DNA of 64,000 bases from Staphylococcus sp. KG4-3. Its GTDB lineage: Bacteria > Bacillota > Bacilli > Staphylococcales > Staphylococcaceae. The notes beneath the pieces are model-generated. The model saw only the letters and a list, made by a program, of their open reading frames with translations. It was not told where the DNA came from and ran no database searches. Numbering within the stretch: the stretch's first letter is position 1; each line of letters opens with the position of its first letter. Position numbers and translations under genes: made by a program. Positions 7,881 to 17,152 of this stretch are shown in pieces. The stretch covers positions 1,426,001-1,490,000 of the forward strand of contig NZ_CP166245.1 of NCBI RefSeq assembly GCF_033597815.2, written 5' to 3'.

Positions 7881-7962
7881 CATAAAAATACAACGACGCT
7901 GAACGCCGTTGTATTAGGGTTAGTAAACTATTTTGTGTTGTGGATTAAGATTCTAATAGTAA
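7881..7962. repeat. 82-bp direct repeat, copy 2 (functional odhB 3' end)
   Basis: This is the second exact copy of 6240-6321. It covers the terminal codons, stop and terminator of the intact odhB gene. The two copies are 1641 bp apart (start to start). Confidence 0.97.
7887..7915 (-). terminator. odhAB operon terminator
   Basis: A minus-strand hairpin of AATACAACG and CGTTGTATT with wobble-paired inner bases ends in a T-run, 30 nt after the odhB stop codon. Confidence 0.8.
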
Positions 7963-9207
7963 GTCTTCTGGATTTTCAATTAATTCTTTAATTGTTTTTA
8001 AGAAACCTACAGCTTCTTTACCATCAATGATTCTGTGGTCATAGCTTAAAGCGATGTACATCATTGGACGGTTTTCAATTGTATCTGCATCGATAGCAAT
8101 TGGACGAGTGATAATTGAGTGCATACCTAAAATCGCAGCTTGACTACCGTTAATGATAGGTGTAGACATCATTGAACCAAAGATGCCGCCATTTGTGATT
8201 GTAAATGATCCGTTAACCATATCATCTAATCCAAGTTTTTTGTCACGCGCTTTTTTAGCTAAATTACCAATTTCGTCTTCTATTTCAGCAAAGTTTTTCT
8301 TATCGCAATCTCTAACAAACGGCACAAGTAAACCGTCTTCTGTAGAAACTGCAACACCGATATCATAATATTGTTTAGTTATCATGTCATCGCCATCAAT
8401 TTCAGCATTTACTTCTGGATATTTTTTCAATGCTGCTACAGCTGCTTTTGTAAAGAATGACATGAAACCAAGTTTCGTACCATCATGATCCTTGATGAAT
8501 TGTTCTTTCTTACGCTTACGTAAGTCCATAACATTTGTCATATCGATTTCGTTGAAAGTAGTTAACATAGCTGTATTATTAGATACTTCTAATAATTTTT
8601 TGGCAGCTGTTTTCTTACGACGAGACATTTTTTCTCTAATAACTGGTTTTGATGGGTTTTGTTGTGCTGGTTTTTTAGTTTCTTCTTTAGCAGCTGGTTG
8701 TGATTGTTGAGTGTTTGATTGTTGTTGACTTTGATCAACATGAGATTTTCTCACTACATCGTTAGAAGATGGTGATACTTCAGATAAGTCAATACCTTTT
8801 TCACGAGCGTATTTACGAGCAGATGGTGTAGCATTTACTCGTTGTCCGTTATCTTGTGATGACGCTTCTGGTTTGCTTTCTGTTGATTCAGAAGATTGTT
8901 GTTCGTTATTTGAATTGTCAGTTGCTTTTGTATCTTCTTGTTTCGCTGGTGACTCAGAAGTATTATTACCACTGCCTTCTCCAACTACTGCAATTGCTTG
9001 GCCAACTTCTACTGTGTCGCCTTCGTCAGCCAATAATTCTTGAAGTACACCTGCTTCCTCTGAAACAACTTCTACGTTTACTTTATCTGTCTCTAATTCA
9101 ACAATAGCTTCACCTTTATCTACGCTATCACCTACTTGTTTTAACCATTCTGCAATGGTACCTTCTGTTATGGATTCTGCTAATTCTGGAACTTTTACCT
9201 CTGGCAT
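7945..9207 (-). CDS. odhB: 2-oxoglutarate dehydrogenase E2, dihydrolipoamide succinyltransferase
   Basis: This 420-residue E2 subunit of the 2-oxoglutarate dehydrogenase complex transfers the succinyl group from E1 to CoA in the TCA cycle. A lipoyl domain occupies residues 1-75 with the lipoyl-lysine in ETDKVNV (Lys42). A Ser/Gln/Asn-rich flexible linker follows, then a peripheral-subunit-binding domain around 125-165 ([14 protein letters not shown]). The catalytic core has SYDHRIIDG, with His391 and Asp395. It follows odhA by 13 nt in one operon; E3 is not encoded here. Its 3' end is the source of the 82-bp duplication. Confidence 0.97.
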   Translation of the reverse strand: MPEVKVPELAESITEGTIAEWLKQVGDSVDKGEAIVELETDKVNVEVVSEEAGVLQELLADEGDTVEVGQAIAVVGEGSGNNTSESPAKQEDTKATDNSNNEQQSSESTESKPEASSQDNGQRVNATPSARKYAREKGIDLSEVSPSSNDVVRKSHVDQSQQQSNTQQSQPAAKEETKKPAQQNPSKPVIREKMSRRKKTAAKKLLEVSNNTAMLTTFNEIDMTNVMDLRKRKKEQFIKDHDGTKLGFMSFFTKAAVAALKKYPEVNAEIDGDDMITKQYYDIGVAVSTEDGLLVPFVRDCDKKNFAEIEDEIGNLAKKARDKKLGLDDMVNGSFTITNGGIFGSMMSTPIINGSQAAILGMHSIITRPIAIDADTIENRPMMYIALSYDHRIIDGKEAVGFLKTIKELIENPEDLLLES

Positions 9208-9220
9208 GCTTAACTTCCCC

Positions 9221-12022
9221 CTAGTTAATGTTTGTACTTTGTTCGATTATCATATTTTGTACGAGTTTGTGAATTTCACCATCACCTTCAGCGGGAGCTG
9301 AACGTTGGATGCGACCGTGATAACTTAAATCATATTTATCAGTTGTTAATTCTTTTAGATAAGGATAAACGAATGACCATGCACCTTGGTTCTTAGGTTC
9401 TTCTTGTACCCAAGCTACATTTTCTAAATTAGGTAATTCGTTTAATAATGCATTAATTTCATCAGCAGGGAAAGGATAAAGTCTTTCTACTGCTACGATT
9501 AAAATAGAATCATTCGGATTTTTGGCCAAATACTCTTTTAAATCAATAAACATTTTACCTGATGCTAAAATAACTTTTTTCACTGATGCTTTATCGTGAT
9601 CTTCTGGTAAAATTGGTTCGAATTTACCTGAAGTGAATTTACTGATAGGATCTGCAACAGTCTTATTACGTAATAAACTCTTCGGTGACATAACTACTAA
9701 TGGTCTCATAGACTGTGTACCAAGATTAGCTGCCTGTGCACGTAATAAATGGAAATAGTTACTTGAACTAGATAAATTAACGATAGTTGAATTATTTTCA
9801 CCAGCTAATTGTAAAAATCTTTCTAAACGTGCAGATGAATGTTCTGGACCTTGTCCTTCAAATGAATGAGGCAAGAATAAAGTTAGTCCTGAACGTTCGC
9901 CCCATTTAGCCCGTGAACTAAATAAGAAGTTGTCAAAAATCATTTGAGCCATATTTGAGAAGTCCCCGTATTGTGCTTCCCAAATAGTCATACATGACTT
10001 ATTTTGCACATTATAGCCATATTCAAAACCTACAACAGCAGCTTCTGATAATGGAGAGTTACGCACTTCAAATGTTGCTTTTTGATCAGGAACATTGTGT
10101 AATGGTACATATTGTTCGCCAGTTTCTGGGTCATGTAACACAGCGTGACGGTGACTAAAAGTACCACGTTCACTATCTTGACCAGTTAAACGTATAGGTG
10201 TTCCATTTTGAGTGATAGTTGCAAAAGCTAATTGTTCTGCTTGAGCCCAGTCAACTAATCCATCTTCACTTTCAAATGGTTCTTTACGTTTCTCTAGTAC
10301 TTTATTTAGCTTCTTCAATACATTGAAGTTTGACGGATAAGTCAGCATTGCATCATTAATTTCTTTTAACTGTTCAAAGCTTAATTGCGAATCGTCATTT
10401 TGTATTGGTTCTGCTAAACTTTCAGGTCTTTGCATTTCTGGGTTGTCCATTTTGTCGTTTTTATCAATTTTGTCATGAGCAGTTCTTAAAGTTTTTTGAA
10501 CTTCGTCAATGATATTATTCATTTCATCTTCTGAAATTATATTTTCGCTGACAAGTTGTTTTCCGTATAAGATTTCAACTGACTCATGTTTACGTATTTC
10601 ATGATATGGTAGTGGATTTGTAATTGATGGTTCATCCATTTCATTATGACCGTAGCGACGATAACCTACTAAATCGATAACTACGTCTTTATGGAATTCT
10701 TTTCTAAACGCCATTGCAATTTCAATTGCTTCAATCGTTGCCTCGACATTATCAGCATTTACATGCATGATTGGAACGTCGTATCCTTTTGCAACATCTG
10801 AAGAATAAGTTGTAGAACGGCCATCTTGCGGTTCGGTTGTAAAGCCTATACGGTTATTTGTAATAATGTGTAGTGAACCACCTGTTGAATAACCATCTAA
10901 GTTACCTAAGTTCATAGCTTCAAAATTAATACCTTGCCCAGGATAAGCGGCGTCACCATGGATTAATATAGGCATAGATTTTTTGAATTCGGTAGTTACT
11001 GAGCCTGGTTTATCAGTTGTATCTTGATTGGCACGTGTTTTACCAAGGACTACTGGTGATACGATTTCTAAATGACTTGGATTGTTCGCCAAGGAGATCT
11101 TTTGTTCAGTACCATATGATTGGGTTGTTTTCACACCACCAAGATGATATTTAACGTCACCAGACCAACCGGATGTTAATTCTAAGCTACCATCTTTAGG
11201 TAAGAATTTCATCGGATCTGTGTGCATAAATTCAGAAATCATCATTTCATATGGCTTTTCTAAAACATGTGTTAAAACATTTAATCTACCACGATGGGCC
11301 ATACCTATCTGAATATTTTGGATGCCTTCGTCGCTCGCAATTCTTAATGTTTGTTGTAGCATAGGTACCAAAGTATCTACACCTTCGATGGAGAAACGTT
11401 TAGCTCCAACAAAGTTTTTGTGTAAATACTTTTCAAAACCTTCAACGTGGGCTAAGTTTTTAAATAGTTCGATTTTTTGATTATCATTTAATGTTGCTTT
11501 GTATGGAGTTTCAATTCTACGCTTTAACCACACACGTTCTCTATTATTATTAATGTGGGTATATTCAAAGGCGATTGGGCCTTTGTAACGTTTTTCCATA
11601 CGTACAATTGCTTCATATGCATTATCATAAATGTCTTTAAAATGGTCAGAAACAATACCGGCTGAAATTGATTCAAGTGTTTCTTTGTCCAAATTAAAAT
11701 CTTCGATTGTTAATTTGGGTACATTTTCTCTTTCAGGCCTATTAACTGGATAAATATCTGCCAACAAATGCCCATATTGACGAATATTATCGATAAGGCG
11801 CATAACACGTTTGATTGTGCTATCTCCCTTAGTTATGTTACTCTGACTTTCATTATTTGTTGTGATGTTTGCTTCACCGTTTTTAATTGTACTAAAAAGG
11901 ACTTGCAAATCTTCAGGAACTGCACCAGGATCATTTAGATATATATCATATAAATCTAAAACATATCCAAGATTTGCTCCGAAATTTACAGGTGCCTCGG
12001 AAACCTGACTTTCGTTGCTCAT
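9221..12022 (-). CDS. odhA: 2-oxoglutarate dehydrogenase E1 component
   Basis: This 933-residue thiamine-diphosphate-dependent E1 decarboxylates 2-oxoglutarate and reductively succinylates the lipoyl group of OdhB. Recognisable segments are [21 protein letters not shown] (diphosphate/Mg region) and [12 protein letters not shown], then the transketolase-like pyrimidine domain with [15 protein letters not shown] and EAQYGDF. The length is normal for the OdhA/SucA family in Firmicutes. GGAGGGTG precedes the ATG. It is the first gene of odhAB, with a cre-like site 22 nt before the start codon, consistent with carbon catabolite repression of the TCA cycle. Confidence 0.97.
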   Translation of the reverse strand: MSNESQVSEAPVNFGANLGYVLDLYDIYLNDPGAVPEDLQVLFSTIKNGEANITTNNESQSNITKGDSTIKRVMRLIDNIRQYGHLLADIYPVNRPERENVPKLTIEDFNLDKETLESISAGIVSDHFKDIYDNAYEAIVRMEKRYKGPIAFEYTHINNNRERVWLKRRIETPYKATLNDNQKIELFKNLAHVEGFEKYLHKNFVGAKRFSIEGVDTLVPMLQQTLRIASDEGIQNIQIGMAHRGRLNVLTHVLEKPYEMMISEFMHTDPMKFLPKDGSLELTSGWSGDVKYHLGGVKTTQSYGTEQKISLANNPSHLEIVSPVVLGKTRANQDTTDKPGSVTTEFKKSMPILIHGDAAYPGQGINFEAMNLGNLDGYSTGGSLHIITNNRIGFTTEPQDGRSTTYSSDVAKGYDVPIMHVNADNVEATIEAIEIAMAFRKEFHKDVVIDLVGYRRYGHNEMDEPSITNPLPYHEIRKHESVEILYGKQLVSENIISEDEMNNIIDEVQKTLRTAHDKIDKNDKMDNPEMQRPESLAEPIQNDDSQLSFEQLKEINDAMLTYPSNFNVLKKLNKVLEKRKEPFESEDGLVDWAQAEQLAFATITQNGTPIRLTGQDSERGTFSHRHAVLHDPETGEQYVPLHNVPDQKATFEVRNSPLSEAAVVGFEYGYNVQNKSCMTIWEAQYGDFSNMAQMIFDNFLFSSRAKWGERSGLTLFLPHSFEGQGPEHSSARLERFLQLAGENNSTIVNLSSSSNYFHLLRAQAANLGTQSMRPLVVMSPKSLLRNKTVADPISKFTSGKFEPILPEDHDKASVKKVILASGKMFIDLKEYLAKNPNDSILIVAVERLYPFPADEINALLNELPNLENVAWVQEEPKNQGAWSFVYPYLKELTTDKYDLSYHGRIQRSAPAEGDGEIHKLVQNMIIEQSTNIN

Positions 12023-12119
12023 TTTACACCCTCCACAAAATAGTTGAAACGCTTACAAATCAATAATAGCATTAAATATATACAAATTAAAGTACCAATA
12101 ACTCACTTATACGAAAAAA
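12023..12119 (-). promoter_or_regulatory. odhAB promoter region
   Basis: On the minus strand a weak promoter fits: TTTAAT, a 17-bp spacer, then TATTAT, just upstream of the cre-like site. The region begins directly after the terminator hairpin at 12120-12170, so odhAB is probably transcribed separately from arlRS. Confidence 0.4.
12044..12057 (-). promoter_or_regulatory. CcpA cre-like operator upstream of odhA
   Basis: The minus-strand TGTAAGCGTTTCAA matches the cre consensus TGWAARCGYTWNCW at 13 of 14 positions. It lies at or just after the predicted transcription start, a position suited to repression. CcpA control of 2-oxoglutarate dehydrogenase genes is established in Bacillus. Confidence 0.7.
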
Positions 12120-12170
12120 GGAGGTGCAATATAAATCTAATTATAATAATAAGATTTATACCTCACCTCC
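12120..12170 (-). terminator. Terminator-like hairpin between arlS and odhA
   Basis: On the minus strand GGAGGTG pairs with CACCTCC, and an inner 9-bp stem (AGATTTATA with TATAAATCT) follows after a 3x3 internal loop. The structure ends in TTTTTT. It would end the arlRS transcript about 180 nt after arlS. Confidence 0.7.
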
Positions 12171-12352
12171 AGTAAAAATTTATAATAGTGAAAAAATTCG
12201 TTGTAAGTGTATTTTGTATTCTTGGAAAGTGTCACAAGTACATTTTTTGAATAACAATAGATTAGAATTAACCCGCGCTGAAAGTACCTTTAATATTAGT
12301 TTACGTGATTTTGTTTGTTGCTGTATTATTTTTTAAGTTAATAGAAGTATTA
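12171..12352. other. arlS 3' untranslated region
   Basis: About 180 nt lie between the arlS stop codon and the terminator hairpin. No supported coding sequence is present on either strand. A plus-strand open frame here starts inside the hairpin without usable ribosome-binding spacing and is rejected. Confidence 0.5.
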
Positions 12353-13708
12353 TTAAAATGTAATTTTAAAAGTTGTATATTGGCCTACTACACTATCTAC
12401 TTGAATCTTACCATGATTTAATTCTATTATCTTTTTGGCGATTGATAGCCCTAATCCATTACCGCCTAGTTTACGTGAACGTGATTTATCTACCCTGTAA
12501 AATCTATCAAAGATAAATTCAATATCCTCCTTAGGAATACCAACACCATGATCTGTAATTTCTATAGATGTTTGTTTATTTCTTAACTTTGTCTGAATAT
12601 GGATATGTTTGTTGACCTGATCATATTTCATTGCATTATCAATAAAAATAATCAAAACTTGTTCTAATTGATAGCGGTCGATTTTTATATTCAATGGCTT
12701 AGGAAATGCATCAAATTCAAAAGTATAATCTTCATGAAGTTGCTTCAATGATTTAATACGTGACGTAATTTCTGCATTGATTTCTACATTTTCAATGTTT
12801 CCATCTCGACTGTTATTATTTTCTTTCGTAAGTAATAATAATTCTTCTACCAATTTTGTAATTCTAGACATTTCTTCTAACGATATATCTAAAGATTCTT
12901 CTAAAATAGCTGCATCTTTTTTACCCCATCGATTAATCAAATTCAAATGACCTTGTATAATTTGTAAAGGTGTTCGGAGTTCATGTGAAGCATCTTCAAC
13001 GAACTGTCTTTGCTGATTAAACGATTCTTCCAATTGAAACATCATTTCATTGAACGTAGCGATTAAGTTATCAGTTTCCTCGTAGTTTGTAGATAACTCA
13101 ACTTTTTCTTGGAAGCCATCTCGACGTATTTGTTGCATTTTGTTAGACATCAATATTAAAGGTTTTGTGATTTGTGATGAAAAGAAATAACTAATAATTG
13201 CTGTAATAAACGTAGCGATTACACCAAAGATTAATGCTATAAAGTAAAGAGAATTAACGAGTGCGTTGTAATCTTCCAAAGAATGTACAATCACACTATA
13301 ACCGTTAAATTTTGGTGATTCTATATGATCCGTTATTATTAAATAATCGGTGTTGTGATGTTTTTTAATCACAATATTATTTCTATCTTTAGGAACTACT
13401 TCTGGTGAGAAGGTAATTGATTTGTCGTTTGAAGTTTCGATTAATTTTTTTTCATCATCATTAAATAGAATCACTTTTTGAAAATTTCCTAATGAAGCAT
13501 TTAAATCCAAAGGCGTTATATTATCAATATCTTTTGATTCAAATAATTGAACGATATCATCAGAACTACGGTTAGCTTCACTTAATTCGTTATGTCTGAG
13601 TGAGCTACTTAAAAAGAATATAATAATTAGACTAAATACAAATATAGTTAAAAATGTAATGGTTGTAGTAATCATCATCCATTTAGTTTTTAATTTACGC
13701 TGTTTCAT
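12353..13708 (-). CDS. arlS: Sensor histidine kinase ArlS
   Basis: This 451-residue membrane kinase is the partner of ArlR, which in Staphylococcus controls autolysis, adhesion and virulence regulators. Two transmembrane segments (about 12-34 and 153-176) enclose an extracytoplasmic loop. A HAMP linker leads to HisKA with the phosphoacceptor His242 in [10 protein letters not shown]. An HATPase domain follows, with [15 protein letters not shown] and [11 protein letters not shown]. The ATG overlaps the arlR stop codon by four bases (ATGA), so the two are translationally coupled. The order of genes and the full set of motifs make the assignment firm. Confidence 0.95.
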   Translation of the reverse strand: MKQRKLKTKWMMITTTITFLTIFVFSLIIIFFLSSSLRHNELSEANRSSDDIVQLFESKDIDNITPLDLNASLGNFQKVILFNDDEKKLIETSNDKSITFSPEVVPKDRNNIVIKKHHNTDYLIITDHIESPKFNGYSVIVHSLEDYNALVNSLYFIALIFGVIATFITAIISYFFSSQITKPLILMSNKMQQIRRDGFQEKVELSTNYEETDNLIATFNEMMFQLEESFNQQRQFVEDASHELRTPLQIIQGHLNLINRWGKKDAAILEESLDISLEEMSRITKLVEELLLLTKENNNSRDGNIENVEINAEITSRIKSLKQLHEDYTFEFDAFPKPLNIKIDRYQLEQVLIIFIDNAMKYDQVNKHIHIQTKLRNKQTSIEITDHGVGIPKEDIEFIFDRFYRVDKSRSRKLGGNGLGLSIAKKIIELNHGKIQVDSVVGQYTTFKITF

Positions 13709-14367
13709 TGTCTAATCACATACCCAACGCCACGAACAGTTTCTATACATTTATCTTTACCAAATGGTTTGAGTTTATTTCTTAAATAACGTATATAAAC
13801 ATCAACGACATTTGTTTCTACTTCTGTGTCGTATCCCCATACATCCGTAATAATTTGTTCCCTTTGTAATACGTGATTTTTATTATTTGCTAATAGATAT
13901 AATAAATCATACTCTGTTTTAGTTAAATCCAAAGGTTGGCCATCGACGGTTACCTTAAATGCATCTTTATCAATGATAATACCTTTAATATCAATCACAT
14001 TTTTTTGTGGCTGGCGTCGTAACATAGCGCGAATTCTAGCTAATAATTCTTCTATATCAAATGGCTTTACTATATAATCATCTGCGCCGTAATCCAATCC
14101 AGCTACTTTATCATACGTATCACTTTTTGCTGTAATAATGATTATAGGCGTTGTTTGTTGTTGACGAATTTGTCTACATATTTCTAGGCCATTTATACTT
14201 GGTAACATTAAATCTAAGAGAATTAGATCATAATCATTAGTTAATGCTTTATTTAAACCAGGTTGTCCATCATATTCAATATCGACCTCATAGTTTTCAT
14301 GCTCAAGTTCAAGTTCAATAAAACGAGCAAGATTTTGCTCATCTTCCACTATTAAAATTTTTGTCAT
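13705..14367 (-). CDS. arlR: Response regulator ArlR
   Basis: This 220-residue OmpR-family regulator has a receiver domain with acidic residues Asp9 and phosphoacceptor Asp52 (LILLDLML), Thr in IIITAKS and Lys in IVKPF. A C-terminal winged helix (about 125-218) ends in [12 protein letters not shown]. An in-frame GTG nine bases upstream lies within GAGGTG, so the ATG at 14367 is used; the length then matches known ArlR. It is co-transcribed with arlS and divergent from the Fur-type sRNA promoter that starts 150 nt away. Confidence 0.96.
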   Translation of the reverse strand: MTKILIVEDEQNLARFIELELEHENYEVDIEYDGQPGLNKALTNDYDLILLDLMLPSINGLEICRQIRQQQTTPIIIITAKSDTYDKVAGLDYGADDYIVKPFDIEELLARIRAMLRRQPQKNVIDIKGIIIDKDAFKVTVDGQPLDLTKTEYDLLYLLANNKNHVLQREQIITDVWGYDTEVETNVVDVYIRYLRNKLKPFGKDKCIETVRGVGYVIRQ

Positions 14368-14519
14368 AAGTAGCACCTCAAGTTATATATTATATGAAAT
14401 AGTTAATTGTAGAAAGTCATTGCTAAAAATAATTATATATTAAAAGTCCTTATGAATTAATACGATCGATGCTAATTTACAGAGTTTTCTTACGAAATTA
14501 AAAAATTTCGGAAATTCAA

Positions 14520-14567
14520 TTGACAATCATTCTCAGTGTTGTATAATGTAATTGAAAATGATTATCA
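14520..14567 (+). promoter_or_regulatory. Iron-regulated promoter with two Fur boxes
   Basis: TTGACA (14520-14525) and TATAAT (14542-14547) are separated by 16 bp, a near-consensus sigma-A promoter. Two sites match the 7-1-7 Fur motif TGATAATNATTATCA: 14521-14535 (two mismatches, overlapping the -35 box) and 14553-14567 (one mismatch, overlapping the start). Fur with iron should shut off this promoter. Confidence 0.9.
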
Positions 14568-14723
14568 ATTCCAAAAGTAAGACATTCCCCCCCCACACAT
14601 ATTTCGTTCTTATTTGGATTGATCATTTTCAAAAATATCCCCTTTTATATGCCCGTAAAAGACTAACGTTGCGAGACAACGTGAATATAAAAACCGGTTT
14701 TACTTTGTAAAATCGGTTTTTAT
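14554..14723 (+). ncRNA. isrR: Fur-regulated C-rich small RNA, IsrR
   Basis: A strong Fur-box promoter drives about 170 nt with no ORF, ending in an intrinsic terminator. The RNA carries C-rich patches (eight C at 14587-14594, CCCC at 14639-14642, GCCCG near 14652) and a small internal hairpin (ACGTTG/CAACGT, 14664-14681). Location between arlR and a PAP2 gene, length, Fur control and C-rich motifs all agree with staphylococcal IsrR. IsrR pairs its C-rich regions with ribosome binding sites of mRNAs for iron-sulfur or other iron-using enzymes during iron starvation. Exact ends are estimated from promoter and terminator. Confidence 0.85.
14690..14723 (+). terminator. Terminator of the IsrR-type sRNA
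   Basis: A 14-bp stem (AAAACCGGTTTTAC with 14707-14720, one G-U pair) with a 3-nt loop ends in a T-tract. Confidence 0.85.
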
Positions 14724-14743
14724 AATAAATTTTGACACATATT

Positions 14744-14784
14744 AGACAGTTAGATGATTACTTTATCATTTAACTGTCTTTTTA
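14744..14784 (+). terminator. Second plus-strand hairpin downstream of IsrR
   Basis: A 15-bp stem (AGACAGTTAGATGAT with 14765-14779, one G-U pair) with a 6-nt loop is followed by TTTTT. It points the same way as the sRNA, 21 nt after its terminator. It could be a backup terminator or the end of a longer IsrR transcript. Confidence 0.65.
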
Positions 14785-14852
14785 TGTTGAAAATTTTTCA
14801 GTTTATATTATTTAAACAATTTCATTTAAGTTTTTGCTCTATTAAGATAATG

Positions 14853-14893
14853 CAAAAATGCTCTCTGCAAAGTTTGAACTTTTCCGAGAGCAC
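14853..14893 (-). terminator. Terminator of the murG-PAP2 unit
   Basis: On the minus strand TGCTCTC (14886-14892) pairs with GAGAGCA (14859-14865), with additional inner pairing (AAAGTT/AACTTT), and is followed by TTTTT. Confidence 0.75.
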
Positions 14894-14907
14894 TTGATTA
14901 AAAGAAA

Positions 14908-15522
14908 TTAAATTTGTAATTTATGACGTAATATTAATGTTGATAGAATTACGCAGAATGCGCCACCGATAATACCTGCAATGATATCGGTAGGATAATG
15001 GACACCAAGATACACACGTGATGTTGAAATCATTATAATAAATAAAGCAGATAAACCAACCATAAAGGCTTTTGATCTACCTTTCATTGTTCGATTGGCA
15101 ATATACATGGCGCTTCCAAAAAAAGCTGCAGATCCCATTGCATGTCCACTTGGAAAACTGAAACCGGAGATGTCTATTAGCCTAAGTAATGTTGGACGTT
15201 CTCTATCAAAGATATTTTTTAATAAAGGATTTAGTGTACTTGATAACCCCATAGCAATTGCAAAAAATAGTGCTTCGACATTTAGGCGTTTTAACATTAA
15301 ATAAGCTATTAATAAAAGCGATAAACAAACCATTGCCCATACTTCTCCAATTTTAGTAACACCGAGAAAAATAGTTGTAGTGATAAAACTTTCAGAAGAA
15401 TATATAAACTCATACACTTCGTTATCAATCCACTTACCTAGCCTAGATTCGTGGAAGAATGCAATGATGCCAAATATTAACGTGAAAATGATGAGTAAAG
15501 ATATTCTTTTCCAACGACTCAT
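14908..15522 (-). CDS. PAP2 superfamily phosphatase, PgpB-like
   Basis: This 204-residue integral membrane protein has about five hydrophobic helices. The three PAP2 phosphatase motifs are visible: KNIFDRERP (motif 1), PSGHAMG (motif 2) and SRVYLGVHYPTD (motif 3). Such enzymes dephosphorylate undecaprenyl pyrophosphate, phosphatidylglycerol phosphate or related lipid phosphates. It follows murG by 15 nt, which suggests a link to lipid-carrier recycling in cell-wall synthesis. The precise substrate is not certain. Confidence 0.9.
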   Translation of the reverse strand: MSRWKRISLLIIFTLIFGIIAFFHESRLGKWIDNEVYEFIYSSESFITTTIFLGVTKIGEVWAMVCLSLLLIAYLMLKRLNVEALFFAIAMGLSSTLNPLLKNIFDRERPTLLRLIDISGFSFPSGHAMGSAAFFGSAMYIANRTMKGRSKAFMVGLSALFIIMISTSRVYLGVHYPTDIIAGIIGGAFCVILSTLILRHKLQI

Positions 15523-15537
15523 TGCATAACCTCCTCA

Positions 15538-16611
15538 TTAATTTAATGCGTCTTTAATTATTTTTCTAAATAAGTCTTGTCGCGTGAAACTTTCTTTATA
15601 TGTTTGCATTTGATTAATTATTGTATCACGATTAGTTTCAATATCATTTAATTGATCTATTAATTTTTGTTCGGTTAAAGCATCTTCAGGGATTGCCTTA
15701 CCAAAACCTTTAGTTTCAAAGTTCTTAGCATTATCAATTTGGTCACCTCGTGATTGATCGAGTCCTAATGGTATTAAAAGCATCGGTATACGAAGCGCTA
15801 AGAATTCGTAAATTGCATTTGAACCAGCGCGACTAATTACTGTATCAGTAATAGCAAGTAAATCAGTTAAATCATCTTTAACAAAGTCAAATTGAATATA
15901 ATCTTTTTGATTCGTATATTGTTCATCGATTAGTCCTTTACCTGTTAAATGAATAATTTGATAAGAAGCCTGCAAAGCCTCAAGATTTTCTCTAATGATA
16001 CTATTAAGCTTTTTACTTCCTAAACTACCGCCCATAACTAATAGTACCTTTTTGTTATCTTTGAACTCTGTGAGTTGATAACCTCTCTTTTTATCTCCAG
16101 TTTTAAGATCTTCCCTAACAGTTGCACCTACAAAATCTGCTTTTTCTTTAGGTAAAAATTGTAGGGTATCTTCAAATGTAGTATAAATCTTTTTAGCAAA
16201 TTTGAGCGAAATTTTATTTGCTAGACCTGGTGTTAAATCAGATTCATGTATAATAGTAGGAATCTTTAAAGATTTAGCTGCTATAACTACAGGTACAGAA
16301 ACAAACCCACCTTTAGAAAATAATAAATCAGGTTTTTCCTTTTTTAATACACTTCTCGCGTCTAATATACCCTTTAAAACTTTAAACACATCTTTGATAT
16401 TATCCCATGATATATATCGTCTCAATTTACCGCTAGATATCGAATGATATTTAATAGAAGGTAACTGAGATTCGATCATTTCACGTTCAATGCCTTTTTT
16501 TGAACCGATGTAAAAGGCTTCATAACCTTCTTCGAGTGCAGTTGGAATTAAACTTAAATTAACTGATACATGACCAACTGTGCCTCCACCGGTAAATGCG
16601 ATTTTCGTCAT
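15538..16611 (-). CDS. murG: UDP-N-acetylglucosamine--undecaprenyl-PP-MurNAc-pentapeptide GlcNAc transferase
   Basis: This 357-residue GT28 glycosyltransferase converts lipid I to lipid II at the inner face of the membrane. The N-terminal glycine-rich loop TGGGTVGH (8-15), the second loop VMGGSLGSKKLN and the UDP-GlcNAc-binding region SRAGSNAIYEFLALRIP are all present. The length is typical. It is followed closely by the PAP2 phosphatase gene and preceded (10 nt) by an acetyltransferase gene, so the three probably form an operon. Confidence 0.96.
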   Translation of the reverse strand: MTKIAFTGGGTVGHVSVNLSLIPTALEEGYEAFYIGSKKGIEREMIESQLPSIKYHSISSGKLRRYISWDNIKDVFKVLKGILDARSVLKKEKPDLLFSKGGFVSVPVVIAAKSLKIPTIIHESDLTPGLANKISLKFAKKIYTTFEDTLQFLPKEKADFVGATVREDLKTGDKKRGYQLTEFKDNKKVLLVMGGSLGSKKLNSIIRENLEALQASYQIIHLTGKGLIDEQYTNQKDYIQFDFVKDDLTDLLAITDTVISRAGSNAIYEFLALRIPMLLIPLGLDQSRGDQIDNAKNFETKGFGKAIPEDALTEQKLIDQLNDIETNRDTIINQMQTYKESFTRQDLFRKIIKDALN

Positions 16612-16621
16612 ATTATTACCT

Positions 16622-17131
16622 CTATTCTTCTAATTTTTTATAATAGGCATAAAATGGTTCCCCTTTATTAAAAGGATGATAATCAATCTCTATTTCGCCT
16701 ACTTTATTAAATCCAAACTTACTAAATAGAGCTTGCGCACGCTTATTTAATGCAAAAGTATCTGTCAATATCACATGAATATCATGGTCAAGTGCAAGAT
16801 TAACTGCAAAATCAAATAATTGTGTTGCAGCCCCTTTATAGCTTGCTGAACCGGCAAGTCTATGAATGACATATGCACCTTGTCTATTAACAGGCCATTC
16901 TAAATTATCATACCACTCTGCTTGTTCTTGGTCGACAACTATAAATGCAAAAATTTCATCATTTTCTTCTAGTACAAAGAGTGCTTCTTTCTCTATATCT
17001 TTCTTAAAATGTTCTTCTAAAGGATAGTGTTCATCCCACTGATTATTGTCATCTTCTTGCATAGTTGCTTTAGCTTCTTCAACAATATTTAATATACTTA
17101 ACAAATCATTTTTGTTAGCAATTCTAATCAT
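16622..17131 (-). CDS. GNAT family N-acetyltransferase
   Basis: This 169-residue protein has the GNAT fold. The acetyl-CoA-binding motif A region is around YVIHRLAGSASYKGAATQLFDFA (central beta strand, then helix). The C-terminal motif LFSKFGFNKVGE is the common ending of the family. The substrate is not evident. It lies directly upstream of murG and downstream of the ctpA-type protease, all on the same strand with gaps of 10-21 nt, the arrangement seen around murG in staphylococci. Confidence 0.88.
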   Translation of the reverse strand: MIRIANKNDLLSILNIVEEAKATMQEDDNNQWDEHYPLEEHFKKDIEKEALFVLEENDEIFAFIVVDQEQAEWYDNLEWPVNRQGAYVIHRLAGSASYKGAATQLFDFAVNLALDHDIHVILTDTFALNKRAQALFSKFGFNKVGEIEIDYHPFNKGEPFYAYYKKLEE

Positions 17132-17152
17132 GAAACTTATACCTCTCTAATT

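Noticed and set aside
8856..9107. Leucine-rich plus-strand frame opposite odhB
   Set aside because: It is a shadow of the Ser/Gln-rich linker of the E2 subunit with no start signals.
12124..12336. 70-codon plus-strand frame between odhA and arlS
   Set aside because: Its GTG start lies inside a terminator hairpin right after GGAG with no spacing, and the product has no recognisable features.
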